A stretch of DNA of 64,000 nt from Syngnathus acus (taxonomy: Eukaryota > Chordata > Actinopteri > Syngnathiformes > Syngnathidae), in assembly GCF_901709675.1 (NCBI RefSeq), contig NC_051092.1, positions 7,382,491-7,446,490 on the forward strand. Direction: 5' to 3'. The notes under the pieces are model-generated. The model saw only the letters and a program-made list of their open reading frames with translations, made no database searches and was not told the DNA's origin. Below, piece after piece: positions 56,601 through 64,000 of this stretch (position 1 is its first letter; every line of letters starts with the position of its first letter). Made by a program: the position numbers and the translations under genes.

Positions 56601-59600
56601 GAGATGTTGTCACGCACCATTAAAATTAGCTGATTACATATTGCTGTTAAGGTTTGGACGGTTACAAAGGGTGTACAAACTTGTAATGTGTTGTACTCAT
56701 TCTCAGTCTTTTCACCATTTCAAATTCAAGTCAAGTTTATTTGTATAGCCCTAAATCACAAGCAGTCTCAAAGGGCTTCACATAGACAAAAATTGACAAT
56801 TATTCTCAAAGCATCCCCTGGTCTTAAGCTCCCAAAAGGGCAAGGAAAAACTCAAAAAAACCCTGCCCGGGGAAAATGAGAAACCTTGAGATTTCATTTT
56901 TTTCAATTTATTTTCTAATAAGAGCCACGCTCATTCATGTACTTCTTTCATTTCCAGACATGCATTGCCAGACACGAGTCAAATGGTATTGACATCATTA
57001 TTGCGCTGATTGTCAACCACATCAATCCCTTGGGGAAGAACCGCCTGGACCTGGTGCTGGAGCTCAAGGTGAAGCTTAAGCATGTGTCTGCTAAATTATG
57101 ATTGCACAATGATTAAGTCTGAGTATTTCAGTGAATTAACTGTTTTCTAGAATAATGCTTCCAAGCTCCTGCTGGCTATCATGGAGAGCCGCCACGACAG
57201 CGAGAACGCGGAAAAAATCCTCTTCAAGATGAGACCTACAGAGCTTGTGAGTGTCCATCCTGTATATGCGTGCTGTGGTGCATATAGAGGAGACGGCTCA
57301 TTCGTGGATGCCATTTAAAAATCTGACCAATTGTTGTGGCTTAGGTGGATGCCATGAAAGAAGCTTTCGCCCAAGCTCTGGAAAGTGAGGAGGATGAGGA
57401 CAGTGCTCTATACCACATCAAGCCATTGGATGTTGGGCATAACATTTACATACTAGCCCACCAGGTTAGTTACCAGTAGACTTTACACAGAACTGATGGG
57501 CTGGATCGGATCGGCCGATATTTTGGAATTTATTACTTTGTGTGATCTGCCATAGTGGCCATTCAAACTTTTTCAGCCTACTATCTAGAGGGAGACACCA
57601 ATATATTTAGTCTAGACAGCAAACGGAACCAATCAGTACCATAGTACAGTAGCACAGGTGTCGTCGGCAGTCATATCTAAAAAAAAATATATATATAAGA
57701 ATCTGTCTTCAGAATATGATTAATTTTTACAGTCAATGTCAATTAATCCATTATTTTCACGTCATAAAAGGAAAACAGCATGGCTGAGAAGTCATTGTTT
57801 ATCATTACCTCCACAGTCATGGTTTCATAAAATAAGATGCTCACATCCATAACCTTGCTCAACACATTCATAATACAAGCAAGCGCAAACCTAAGTAAAA
57901 AACAGCATTTAGAATTCTGAAGCATGAAGAGACTAAATCTCATTGTGCCTTTTAGATATGAGTTGAACTGATAGACTATTAATGGTGTGCAAAATGGAGC
58001 TCAGCAAATCAAATCACGGCAAATAAACTGACATTATCTAATAAATTAAGTTCTATAAAACTTAGCTTTTTCATCGTACATAATGTGGGTGCGAATAGCT
58101 GTTTGTCTCTATACAGTATGTGCTCTCCGATTGCCCAGGGTGTAGTCTGCCTGATTCCTGTAGTCTGCTCTGACAGGCTCCAGCCTCCTGCAACCCTGAA
58201 CAGGATGAGAGCCATAGACATTTGTCACTAAATGTCTTTCTGAGCATTCTTTTGTGATTTGTTCTCATGGCTATATGGAGAAGGCAAAAAGAGTGTAACT
58301 GAGAAAACAACTACGACATGGGTTGCATGGGTTTGACTCTTTTAACACCAGCATCATGCATACAAATGGTGCAGTTGTACATTTATTTAATGACTGACTA
58401 ATATTTAATTCCTTTTCATTTCTGCTCAACTTGAAACCAATTGTATTTTTTTTTTCTTTCCTCTTCCCAGCTGGCTCGACACAGCAAGATCCTGCAGCAG
58501 AGTCTGAGACCAGGGTCAAGTTTGGTAACTGGAACAAGCTCAGACCCTGACAATGATGAAAAGGATGATGCACTTCAGTACTATGCCAATCACACAGCTC
58601 AGATTGAGGTCAGAATTTGGTGTTATATAATATTCTTCTTGGAATGTACCAAATCAAATCATTAAAGAAATTGCATTTGCTAGATTGTGCGGCATGACCG
58701 CACCATGGAGCAGATTGTTTTTCCAGTCCCCAACATCTGTGAGTACCTGACCCAAGAGTCGAAAATGCGCGTGTTCACCACCACTGAACGAGATGACCAG
58801 GGCAGCAAGGTTAACGACTTCTTTCAGCAGTTTGACGATCTCTACAATGAGATGAGTTGGCAGAAGAAAATCCGAAGTGAGTTTTTGCATGGCAGGGGTT
58901 GTTGTTTATTTTTATAAAATGATTTGAAGAATGAAACCGATTAATCTGTCTACTCTCCTATTTTCTGTAGAAAATAAGAGTTTGTTTTGGTTCTCACGCC
59001 ATATCTCTCATTGGGGGAGTATCTCCTTCTACCTGGCCTGCCTGCTCAACATCTGTGTGGCTGTATTCTACCCATTTGGAGATGATGGAGATGAAGGTGA
59101 CAAAGTGATATTAAAACGTAAAATAGAAAACTATCGATTCGATAATGCGTATAGCCCGGCTACATTTCTTGATTTGAAAATTTTACCCAACTGAATTCAA
59201 TTCAATTCCTGCCCGAGGTAAAGCGTATCCCATTAAGTGTTTGTGAGACAAAACATCATTTTCAAACAGTGTTTGGAAGTGTAATTGAGATTCCAAAGTT
59301 TAGGACTGAATAATTCGTAGACGAAAGGCAGACACCGATGTCCTGTTGTTCCACCATTTTTTTCTCTCCACAGGAATCTTATCAGTCTTCAACTGTGTAA
59401 TGCTGTGGGCTGCATTGGCAGCTTCCATTGCTTTACTTCCAGTGTTACCCAAACCGTGGGGCATCCTTTTCTTCCTGGTCGTCCTCATTTTACGTGCAAT
59501 TTATACCATGGGCCTGGGTCCTGCTTTGTTACTACTTGGTACCATCAATGTAAGTGGCCGAAGACGTGAATCACGTATTGTTCTAACCTCTAAATGTGTT

Positions 59601-62600
59601 TTTTTTTTTTTTCCTTTTATATACTCTTACAGTTGTTCAACAAGTTGGTATTTTTAGTGAGTTTTGTGGGAAACCAGGGGACGTTCATCCGTGGTTACAA
59701 AGCTGTCGTCATGGACATGCTTTTCATCTACCACCTGGGCTATGCACTCATCTGTGTTCTGGGTCTCTTTGTGCATGAGTTCTTTTACAGCTTTCTGGTA
59801 AGACCTACCAAACACAAGAAAGATATATTGGATGAATAAATACGTTGTAGGTGATTCACGATAACCTCCCCCCACACAGCTCTTTGACTTGATAATCAGA
59901 GAGGAAACGCTGCTTAATGTCATAAAGAGTGTGACGAGGAATGGACGTTCCATTATCCTGACCGCAGTTCTGGCCATTTTTCTTGTCTACTTCTTCTCCA
60001 TTATCGGCTTCCTCTTCCTCAAAGATGACTTCCGCATGGAGGTGGACCGTCTCCCTGCATCAGGTCAGAATTTTATTAGTCGTCACTCTGGTAAAAATCA
60101 ACTGCGTGGCTGTGTTTTTAGCCGCAGCTGTTATTTTGGTAGCATGACTTATTTGTGGAGTGGTGTGTTGTAATCCTTGTTTTTTTTCTCGGGACCTGTT
60201 AAATTACTTTTTGTTTTCATTTTAATTATTTTTAGGCATTTTTAACACACCATGGAACATTTTTTTCACTGCGAACTCCCCCGTTTTTCTGTTGCATTTG
60301 AGCTGCTGTGGTTATTAGCGCTTGATTGTTTTTTTTCTTAACAATTTCAGGATGTCAGGTTGAACGTAACAATATTGGCACACAATTTTAAAAAACAAGT
60401 CAAGTCAATTATTGTATAGCACCGCATTTTACATGAAAATGCCCTGTGTAGTTAAATGTTGATAAGTCAAAAAGGCACGATCATTCCCAATCAGGCTTGA
60501 GAATGAACAGTCTGTTCGCAGACACATGTTTTGAAAACGCTGCACAGTGTGGGTGTGTTAATGAGCTGTGACTGTGAGCATTGCACGGTCAGGAGAGACA
60601 ACCAGCAGGCACATGTGCACCTGTTGCATAACCTGGCGGCCGTGCCATCCTGTGTACTGCCGAACAGCGTGCAGACACACGCGCACACAGCACAGCAGTG
60701 GCAGGTTATGTAAGCGGCGGCTTTCGTGGTTCTGTGGTTGTTGGTTCGGGAAGGAGCTGAGGTGCAAGGCTCCAGCAAACCTGCCCGGAAGGCTGTCCAA
60801 ACAGCAGCCAACCCACGGCTTTGACCCTTCACCTCGCCACGGCTCCACAGTCTCAGGGCTAGGGCCGTTCCCTTTCCTTCAGACGATTACACTTAAATAG
60901 AGGTCCTAAGTTGCTCAGAACTTTACTGCTGTGCAATTGATTTGTTCAGTTTTATTTCAAGCTGCACTTTGACATCCGCCCACCCGGCAGCTGCTGTTTA
61001 CATAACAATCATATACAGCGTCTTGCTGATTATCAGCACTAATTAGAAAGAGGACGGTTTTAGAAGCCATTTCATTTTTAAAAATTCTTTCCCTTGCATC
61101 TGTTTAGCCCAGTTTACTGGGTGAGAGGATGGCTGAAGTCTGAACAGATTACCTGTCAATCAAGGGGCTGGCACAGACATACATACATTAACACTCGCAT
61201 TCACACCCCTGGATATTTAGTATTTGTTGAGCCTAACATACAGTATGTACATGCTTTTGGACTGTGGGAGAAAGCGCTGGAGAAAAAAAACCCAGTCAAG
61301 CCCAGAAAGAACATAAACTCAACAAAGAGAAGCCAAAGTTGACTCTGCCACTCTGCATAACATTCAGTGACAACGGCACATCTCTCATTTTTAGGATATG
61401 GACATTTATTTGGTAAACAAACGTTGGAAGATTCATGCCCGAAGGACAAATGCTCTGGTTCTATTAAAACTGCTCCTGGTAAGTTTTTCTTTCTGCTTTT
61501 CTTATTGCTTTCCTTATCTTATGATGAAGGGTGAAAGATTTTGTGGTTTGACGGACATTTGAAAACTGTGTAGCTTTTCAGCACAACCGTATCCATTAAC
61601 CACCCTAACTTCAGTGTTCGTGTATTCACACAAAAATACAGACACACAATAGCTCGCTCGCTTTCGCACGCGTACACAGTCACACAAAGAAATCTGATGT
61701 GGCAAAAAGATGACTCATCAGGACACCTCACCTGTGTTAAATCCACACACACGTGAGTCCATCCATTCCCATCTGCAGTGTTCATTGTTACCATCACTCC
61801 AACATTTAAAGGTTAAATGACATTTTCACATTTGTATATTTCCTATTTGTTTGATTGTAGGAGTTCGTTTGGTCTTAAGTCACGCTGTTGCTAGCTATTG
61901 CTGTGATGTTTTTTCAGAATCATGAGTCATCTAAGATCTGAGTACAATCATTTTTTTCTACAATATTTCCTTAGTGTCTAAATGACATGTTTTTACATTC
62001 AAATACCCCAACGAGTAAGAACACTTGAATTCTTACCCTGCGCAGAGGCACTCCAGAGCCCCAACTATTTGTATACAGTGCAAGCAATTAAAAAGTTATT
62101 TTGTCCTAGTATGTCCTCTTTGTTCAAGATAGAAAATTTTACACGAATAACATGTAACAATAATGATCCTGTATGACTTATTGTGCGTTTACAGATGAGG
62201 ACGAGGGAACAGAGAGGGTGTGCGACACTCTGCTTATGTGCATAATCACCGTGTTGAACCAAGGACTACGTAATGGTGGTGGTGTTGGCGATATTTTGAG
62301 AAGACCCTCCAAAGAGGTCAGATATGGACAGAAATGTACTGTATACATAGTAGATGATATTTGTGTTTCATTGGTTAATTTGCATTTTCTCTCTATTCTG
62401 CCGGTCACGGGCCTATCCAGGAACCGCTGTTTGCGGCCCGCGTGGTTTACGACCTGCTGTTCTTCTTTGTTGTAATCATCATCGTTCTCAACCTCATCTT
62501 TGGCGTAATCATCGACACCTTTGCCGATTTAAGGAGTGAGAAACAAAGGAAGGAGGAGATCCTGAAAACTACTTGTTTCATCTGTGGTGTGTACAACTCT

Positions 62601-63033
62601 GTGGTCCATAAAACCTATACCCTTAAAAATGCTGGGTTGAAAACAATCCAATTTGGATTAAAAATTGGACCAAAACCAATTTTCTTTTCTGTAGAAAATA
62701 ACCCAACAAATTGTTTTTTTGTTGTTGTTTTTTTGCACAAAACAACCCAAAGTCAAATTGATTCCACTTCTTGAGTCGATACGAATTTTTAACCTAGCAG
62801 TTTTATGGATGTACAAATGATGGTGGAAGAGATGAGGCTATGCTTGCAAGATGATGAGACAATACCTTTCAGGATTGGAAAGAGACAAATTTGACAACAA
62901 GACGGTGTCCTTCGAAGAGCACATCATGTCTGAGCACAACATGTGGCATTACCTTTACTTTTTGGTTCTGGTGAGAGTGAAGGATCCCACCGAATACACC
63001 GGCCCAGAAAGCTATGTCGCCCAGATGATAGCG
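23611..63033 (+). CDS. itpr2: ITPR2, inositol 1,4,5-trisphosphate receptor type 2 (55 exons, C-terminal end outside window)
   Basis: ER calcium-release channel gated by IP3 and calcium, active as a tetramer. Exons 1-28: 23611-23702, 28609-28679, 28905-29020, 29107-29193, 29427-29585, 30475-30573, 30646-30729, 30839-30985, 31665-31760, 32108-32152, 33907-34058, 34847-34946, 35028-35188, 35256-35397, 35813-35971, 36493-36665, 36819-36938, 37141-37323, 37461-37712, 37798-37945, 38779-38926, 39323-39510, 39600-39726, 39803-39860, 40020-40185, 40331-40495, 40908-40994, 41065-41190. Exons 29-55: 41281-41403, 42184-42384, 42622-42873, 43115-43240, 43333-43461, 43709-43823, 43927-44108, 44498-44640, 46141-46249, 54541-54661, 54797-54984, 55070-55250, 55762-56015, 56101-56301, 56958-57068, 57151-57246, 57345-57464, 58471-58608, 58684-58876, 58971-59096, 59374-59549, 59633-59797, 59880-60063, 61395-61478, 62195-62316, 62421-62586, 62873-63033. 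They join in frame to 7818 bp, 2606 codons. Type 2 is chosen over 1 and 3 from [20 protein letters not shown] and [20 protein letters not shown]. The family is about 2700 residues; the missing tail starts after VAQMIA. Introns 15 and 27 appear to be GC-AG. Confidence 0.95.
23703..28608. other. itpr2: ITPR2 intron 1
   Basis: A 4.9-kb intron, the second longest in the gene. It contains the second hAT-like MITE (27555-27870), a fragment of a CGATTAATCGA-type repeat near 25480-25520 and a repeat-like patch near 24220-24320. A block near 27090-27250 is balanced in composition and repeat-free. No coding exon was found. Confidence 0.5.
27555..27870 (+). mobile_element. hAT-like MITE, copy 2, with 8-bp target duplication
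   Basis: Same family and orientation as 2756-3066. It begins CAGGGGTGTCAAACTTTTT and ends GAGTTTGACACCTGTG. Both sides carry ATGTAGAG (27547-27554 and 27871-27878), again a perfect 8-bp duplication. It is 316 bp and non-autonomous. Confidence 0.93.
29586..30474. other. itpr2: ITPR2 intron 5, no recognised feature
   Basis: An 889-bp AT-rich intron with a T run near 29922-29936 and nothing else recognised. Introns 8 (30986-31664) and 9 (31761-32107) likewise show only simple A/T runs. Confidence 0.55.
32108..32152 (+). other. itpr2: ITPR2 15-codon exon at the SI splice position
   Basis: A 45-bp exon with phase 0 on both sides and good splice motifs (tctctccag acceptor, gtaggt donor) encodes residues 318-332. 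Skipping it would keep the frame. In ITPR1 the alternatively spliced SI segment covers the same residue numbers. Whether this exon is alternative here is inference. Confidence 0.75.
32153..33906. other. itpr2: ITPR2 intron 10
   Basis: A 1.75-kb intron with a (CA)n tract at about 32443-32467, a G-rich patch near 32540-32700 and the inverted copy of a dispersed element at its 3' end (about 33650-33834), ending 72 bp before exon 11. Confidence 0.55.
33650..33834 (-). mobile_element. Dispersed element, inverted copy of the 22898 element
   Basis: The reverse complement of 33780-33834 reads CAGGGATTGTCAACCAGTGG followed by 'tggtccatagccgtattgcag' and 'gaaattggaaatggaaaat', matching 22898-22985 closely. 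The far end is not defined. Confidence 0.6.
34098..34175. repeat. Degenerate GACA-rich simple repeat
   Basis: Imperfect CAGACA/GACA units just after ITPR2 exon 11, in intron 11. Confidence 0.75.
37946..38778. other. itpr2: ITPR2 intron 20
   Basis: An 833-bp intron, most of which (38111-38643) is one TTAA-flanked inverted-repeat element. The flanks are AT-rich without other features. Confidence 0.6.
38111..38643. mobile_element. TTAA-flanked MITE with terminal inverted repeats
   Basis: The left end is TTAAAGGTAGAGTATGCAT and the reverse complement of the right end is TTAAAGGTGGAGTATGCAT, 18 of 19 bases identical. TTAA at 38111-38114 and 38640-38643 fits a piggyBac-type target duplication. 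No transposase is present. A sequence starting TTTAAAGGTGGACTATGTCA near 41486 in intron 29 may be a relative of one end. Confidence 0.72.
41404..42183. other. itpr2: ITPR2 intron 29
   Basis: A 780-bp intron starting with an end-like sequence similar to the 38111 element at about 41486, but I could not find a matching opposite end. No other feature recognised. Confidence 0.4.
44641..46140. other. itpr2: ITPR2 intron 36, no recognised element
   Basis: A 1.5-kb AT-rich intron. It has a poly(C) run of about 14 bases near 45422-45435 and nothing else I can name. Confidence 0.5.
47246..47935 (+). mobile_element. Dispersed fish repeat, interrupted by a SINE
   Basis: The left part runs from 'ccatccatccactatctgaagcg' through 'ctatcccagcagtctt' and 'gccagccaatcagagggcaca' to 'catgcatgtttttggaacgtgggag' (about 47460). 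It resumes at about 47790 with 'cccgaaggaaacccacgcagg' and ends near 'accactgcaacaccgtgccacc'. Fragments of the same family occur near 39080-39160 and 58120-58210 (minus) and 61140-61345 (plus). Confidence 0.75.
47461..47787 (-). mobile_element. tRNA-derived SINE nested in the dispersed repeat
   Basis: Read on the minus strand it starts near 47787 with CAGCTCAGTGGCCTAGTGGT (A-box-like) and continues to GGTTCAAACCC (B box, about 47722-47732), the paired internal promoter of RNA polymerase III SINEs. It ends in a short (TTAATC)n tail at about 47463-47487. It splits the surrounding repeat cleanly. Confidence 0.8.
48300..48640. repeat. Purine-rich (GA/GGGA) low-complexity patch
   Basis: A patch with long G and GA runs (for example gagaggggggggggagg near 48305) and AGGGAG repeats on the plus strand. 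Followed at 48680-48720 by a CT-rich stretch. No coding function supported. Confidence 0.7.
50083..50170. repeat. Imperfect (GT/GC)n alternating purine-pyrimidine tract
   Basis: Interrupted TGTG, TGCG, CATG and CACG units, a degenerate GT microsatellite. Confidence 0.85.
50480..51075 (+). pseudogene. Decayed non-LTR retrotransposon (LINE) reverse transcriptase relic
   Basis: Around 50489-50530 the plus strand reads [11 protein letters not shown], then needs a one-base shift to continue as LLFNI: the standard LINE RT block [13 protein letters not shown]. Downstream pieces fit the same protein in order: a CFDAQLY remnant of the ADDTQLY block (about 50570-50590), [34 protein letters not shown] and [18 protein letters not shown]. 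Stops and frameshifts break it, so it is dead. The clade is L2/CR1/Rex-like by motif feel only. Confidence 0.75.
55251..55761. other. itpr2: ITPR2 intron 40, no recognised element
   Basis: A 511-bp intron. An open frame runs through its 3' part into exon 41 but has no family similarity upstream of GKDSGLHM, so it is intron. Confidence 0.6.
56733..56888 (+). mobile_element. Short dispersed repeat of percomorph type
   Basis: It begins 'tcaagtttatttgtatagccctaaatcac', continues 'agtctcaaagggcttcacatag' and ends 'gaaaatgagaaaccttgag', a repeat familiar in many spiny-rayed fish genomes. It lies in ITPR2 intron 42 just upstream of exon 43. A short start-like fragment recurs near 60398-60425. Confidence 0.7.
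57465..58470. other. itpr2: ITPR2 intron 45
   Basis: A 1-kb intron with a repeat-like patch 'ggatcggatcggccgat' near 57502 and a minus-strand fragment of the 47246 repeat family near 58120-58210. Confidence 0.5.
60064..61394. other. itpr2: ITPR2 intron 51
   Basis: A 1.33-kb intron inside the luminal-loop coding region. It holds a fragment of the tcaagtc-type repeat (60398-60425), a balanced repeat-free block at about 60530-60900 and a degenerate copy of the 47246 repeat family (61140-61345) ending about 50 bp before exon 52. Confidence 0.5.
61479..62194. other. itpr2: ITPR2 intron 52, no recognised element
   Basis: A 716-bp AT-rich intron between the luminal-loop exon and the pore exon. Nothing recognised. 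Confidence 0.55.
62421..63033 (+). other. itpr2: ITPR2 cytosolic linker with C2H2 zinc-finger-like fold, exons 54-55
   Basis: Residues after the last membrane helix read [20 protein letters not shown], then CFIC (C2549, C2552), then histidines H2569 and H2574 in [15 protein letters not shown]. This Cys2-His2 linker joins the gate to the C-terminal tail in solved ITPR structures. The last visible codons (AQMIA) end at a gtcagt donor at 63034. The following EKNLDWF-type exon was not found before 64000. Confidence 0.92.
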
Positions 63034-64000
63034 GTCAGTATTACATGCACACCCCAAAAATAACATTCCAAATGCCTTCAAATACACTCTTTCAGTAATA
63101 CAGGACTTTTTTTCTAGTGTGTTTGCTTTTTGCACCACATTCATTAGTGTGAAGACATGTACAGTACGAGTTGTAGACGCCTCTATTGCAGTCACAATCA
63201 AAATAGAGACTGAGTCTCTGGCCTATGCCAAGCATCATTTCCTTCTGCTTTTGCTTGACTGGAAAGAGACGTGGTTTCGTTGCTAAGGTAGTTTGCTGAG
63301 TTAGCCCTCAGGGATAGAGTGTAGTTAAATAGTAATTAAACCCGGTCCAGCTCTATTAGCGTCAGTGCACCGACTTGCAGCACTGACACACAGACCAGAA
63401 CGTAAAGGAGGTAATGGCAGCTCAAGTTGATATTGTCAGTTAATGGGTTTAAATAAAGCCTTAGAGCATAATGGCACGTTTGAGATTAACTTTGATTTTG
63501 TGATTGGGCAACGGAATGGTCAAATTATAATGAGCAATTTGCAAGACAAACACATTAAGTTCAATATGCGTCGGCAGGGCTTCAAACTGCTGTTTAAAAA
63601 AAAAAAAAAAAAAAAAAATTAAAACAAGTGATGGGTTTTCAGTCAGTTTTCTATAGCATTGTGTTGACCTAAAAGTGTTCATTATCATCACCATCATCTT
63701 GGTTAGTTTTGTTAATTATTCCAAGATCTACAAAAAATATATACATTTCTTTATAACTGCTTTAATAAAATAGTTTATCTGGTCATCTATGGGAAGTCAG
63801 TTACATGAATTTGTCAGTGCAGTTGCAACAGAAGGATTAGAAACTGTGGGTTACAAAGTGACTTGTAAAGACACTGTTCAGATCATTCTATACTAGGACT
63901 GTCGCTGAATATTTTTAGAATGGATTTTTCTATTGATTATTCCATCGAAAGATCTGCTAGAAATGTATTTTGCATGAAAGTGTATTACGTAACCATTTTC
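63034..64000. other. itpr2: ITPR2 intron 55 (partial)
   Basis: This runs from the gtcagt donor of exon 55 to the window edge. It has a poly(A) run at about 63595-63618. No exon encoding the EKNLDWF-type continuation or the C-terminal coiled-coil tail was found, so the gene continues past 64000. Confidence 0.7.

Larger units (their letters stand above)
36819..58876 (+). other. itpr2: ITPR2 central regulatory (armadillo/solenoid) domain, exons 17-47
   Basis: Residues about 628 to 2211. The helical solenoid region carries recognisable blocks such as [97 protein letters not shown] and [20 protein letters not shown]. The glycine-rich ATP-site motif GLGLLG is at about residues 1957-1962 in exon 42 (56101-56301). 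The poorly conserved linkers, near [12 protein letters not shown] in exon 23 and the start of exon 38, are the expected variable loops. The 8.3-kb intron 37 (46250-54540) splits this domain. Confidence 0.93.
58971..62586 (+). other. itpr2: ITPR2 channel domain, six transmembrane helices and pore, exons 48-54
   Basis: Residues about 2212-2552. Hydrophobic segments lie in exon 48 ([20 protein letters not shown]), exon 49 (two segments), exon 50 ([20 protein letters not shown]), exon 51 ([20 protein letters not shown]) and exon 54 ([20 protein letters not shown]). The selectivity filter GGGVGD is at residues 2484-2489 in exon 53 (62195-62316). The luminal loop exon 52 (61395-61478) is divergent but keeps a CxxxxC pair (CPKDKC). 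Nothing suggests a dead pore. Confidence 0.95.

Noticed and set aside
23611-63033. Assignment of the receptor to ITPR1 or ITPR3
   Set aside because: Type-distinguishing blocks in exons 4-6 fit type 2; the AAEENP junction resembles type 3 but is isolated.

Overview
This window is vertebrate genomic DNA, most likely from a compact percomorph-type teleost. The evidence is three multi-exon genes with short GT-AG introns (many of 70-600 bp), metazoan protein families, long GT and GATA microsatellites, and dispersed elements of kinds common in spiny-rayed fishes. Species cannot be fixed from the sequence. No bacterial, archaeal or phage gene was seen.

Layout: (1) positions 1-8400, plus strand, hold the 3' part of EEA1 (early endosome antigen 1): 12 coding exons covering the last 675 residues, ending in a complete FYVE domain at 6106, then a 3' UTR of up to about 2.3 kb. 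(2) About 8515-20950, minus strand, hold a complete PLEKHG7-type gene (Dbl-homology plus pleckstrin-homology Rho GEF). Its 16 coding exons join in frame to 726 codons plus stop. Its 3' end converges on that of EEA1, with only about 150 bp between the two poly(A) signals. (3) About 20.95-23.3 kb is a head-to-head intergenic region. (4) From 23.6 kb to the window edge, plus strand, is an inositol 1,4,5-trisphosphate receptor, best matched to type 2 (ITPR2). Its 55 coding exons join in frame to 2606 codons; only the C-terminal tail (roughly 90-100 residues by family comparison) lies beyond the window.

Functionally, EEA1 tethers endosomes through PI3P and Rab5, PLEKHG7 is a predicted Rho-family exchange factor, and ITPR2 is an ER calcium-release channel. 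The genes are neighbours, not an operon. All exon joins were derived by hand from splice-site motifs, reading-frame phase and family similarity; the summed exon lengths are multiples of three for all three genes.

Introns carry most of the unusual structure: two copies of one hAT-like MITE with perfect 8-bp target duplications, a Tigger-like MITE nested in another element beside a splice acceptor, a TTAA-flanked inverted-repeat element, a tRNA-derived SINE nested in another repeat, and a decayed LINE reverse transcriptase. ITPR2 also has two apparent GC-AG introns, one with an in-frame GT alternative that would insert 11 residues in the IP3-binding core, and a 15-codon exon exactly at the position of the known ITPR1 SI alternative exon. 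I found no convincing undescribed system; the findings are gene-architecture and mobile-element observations.
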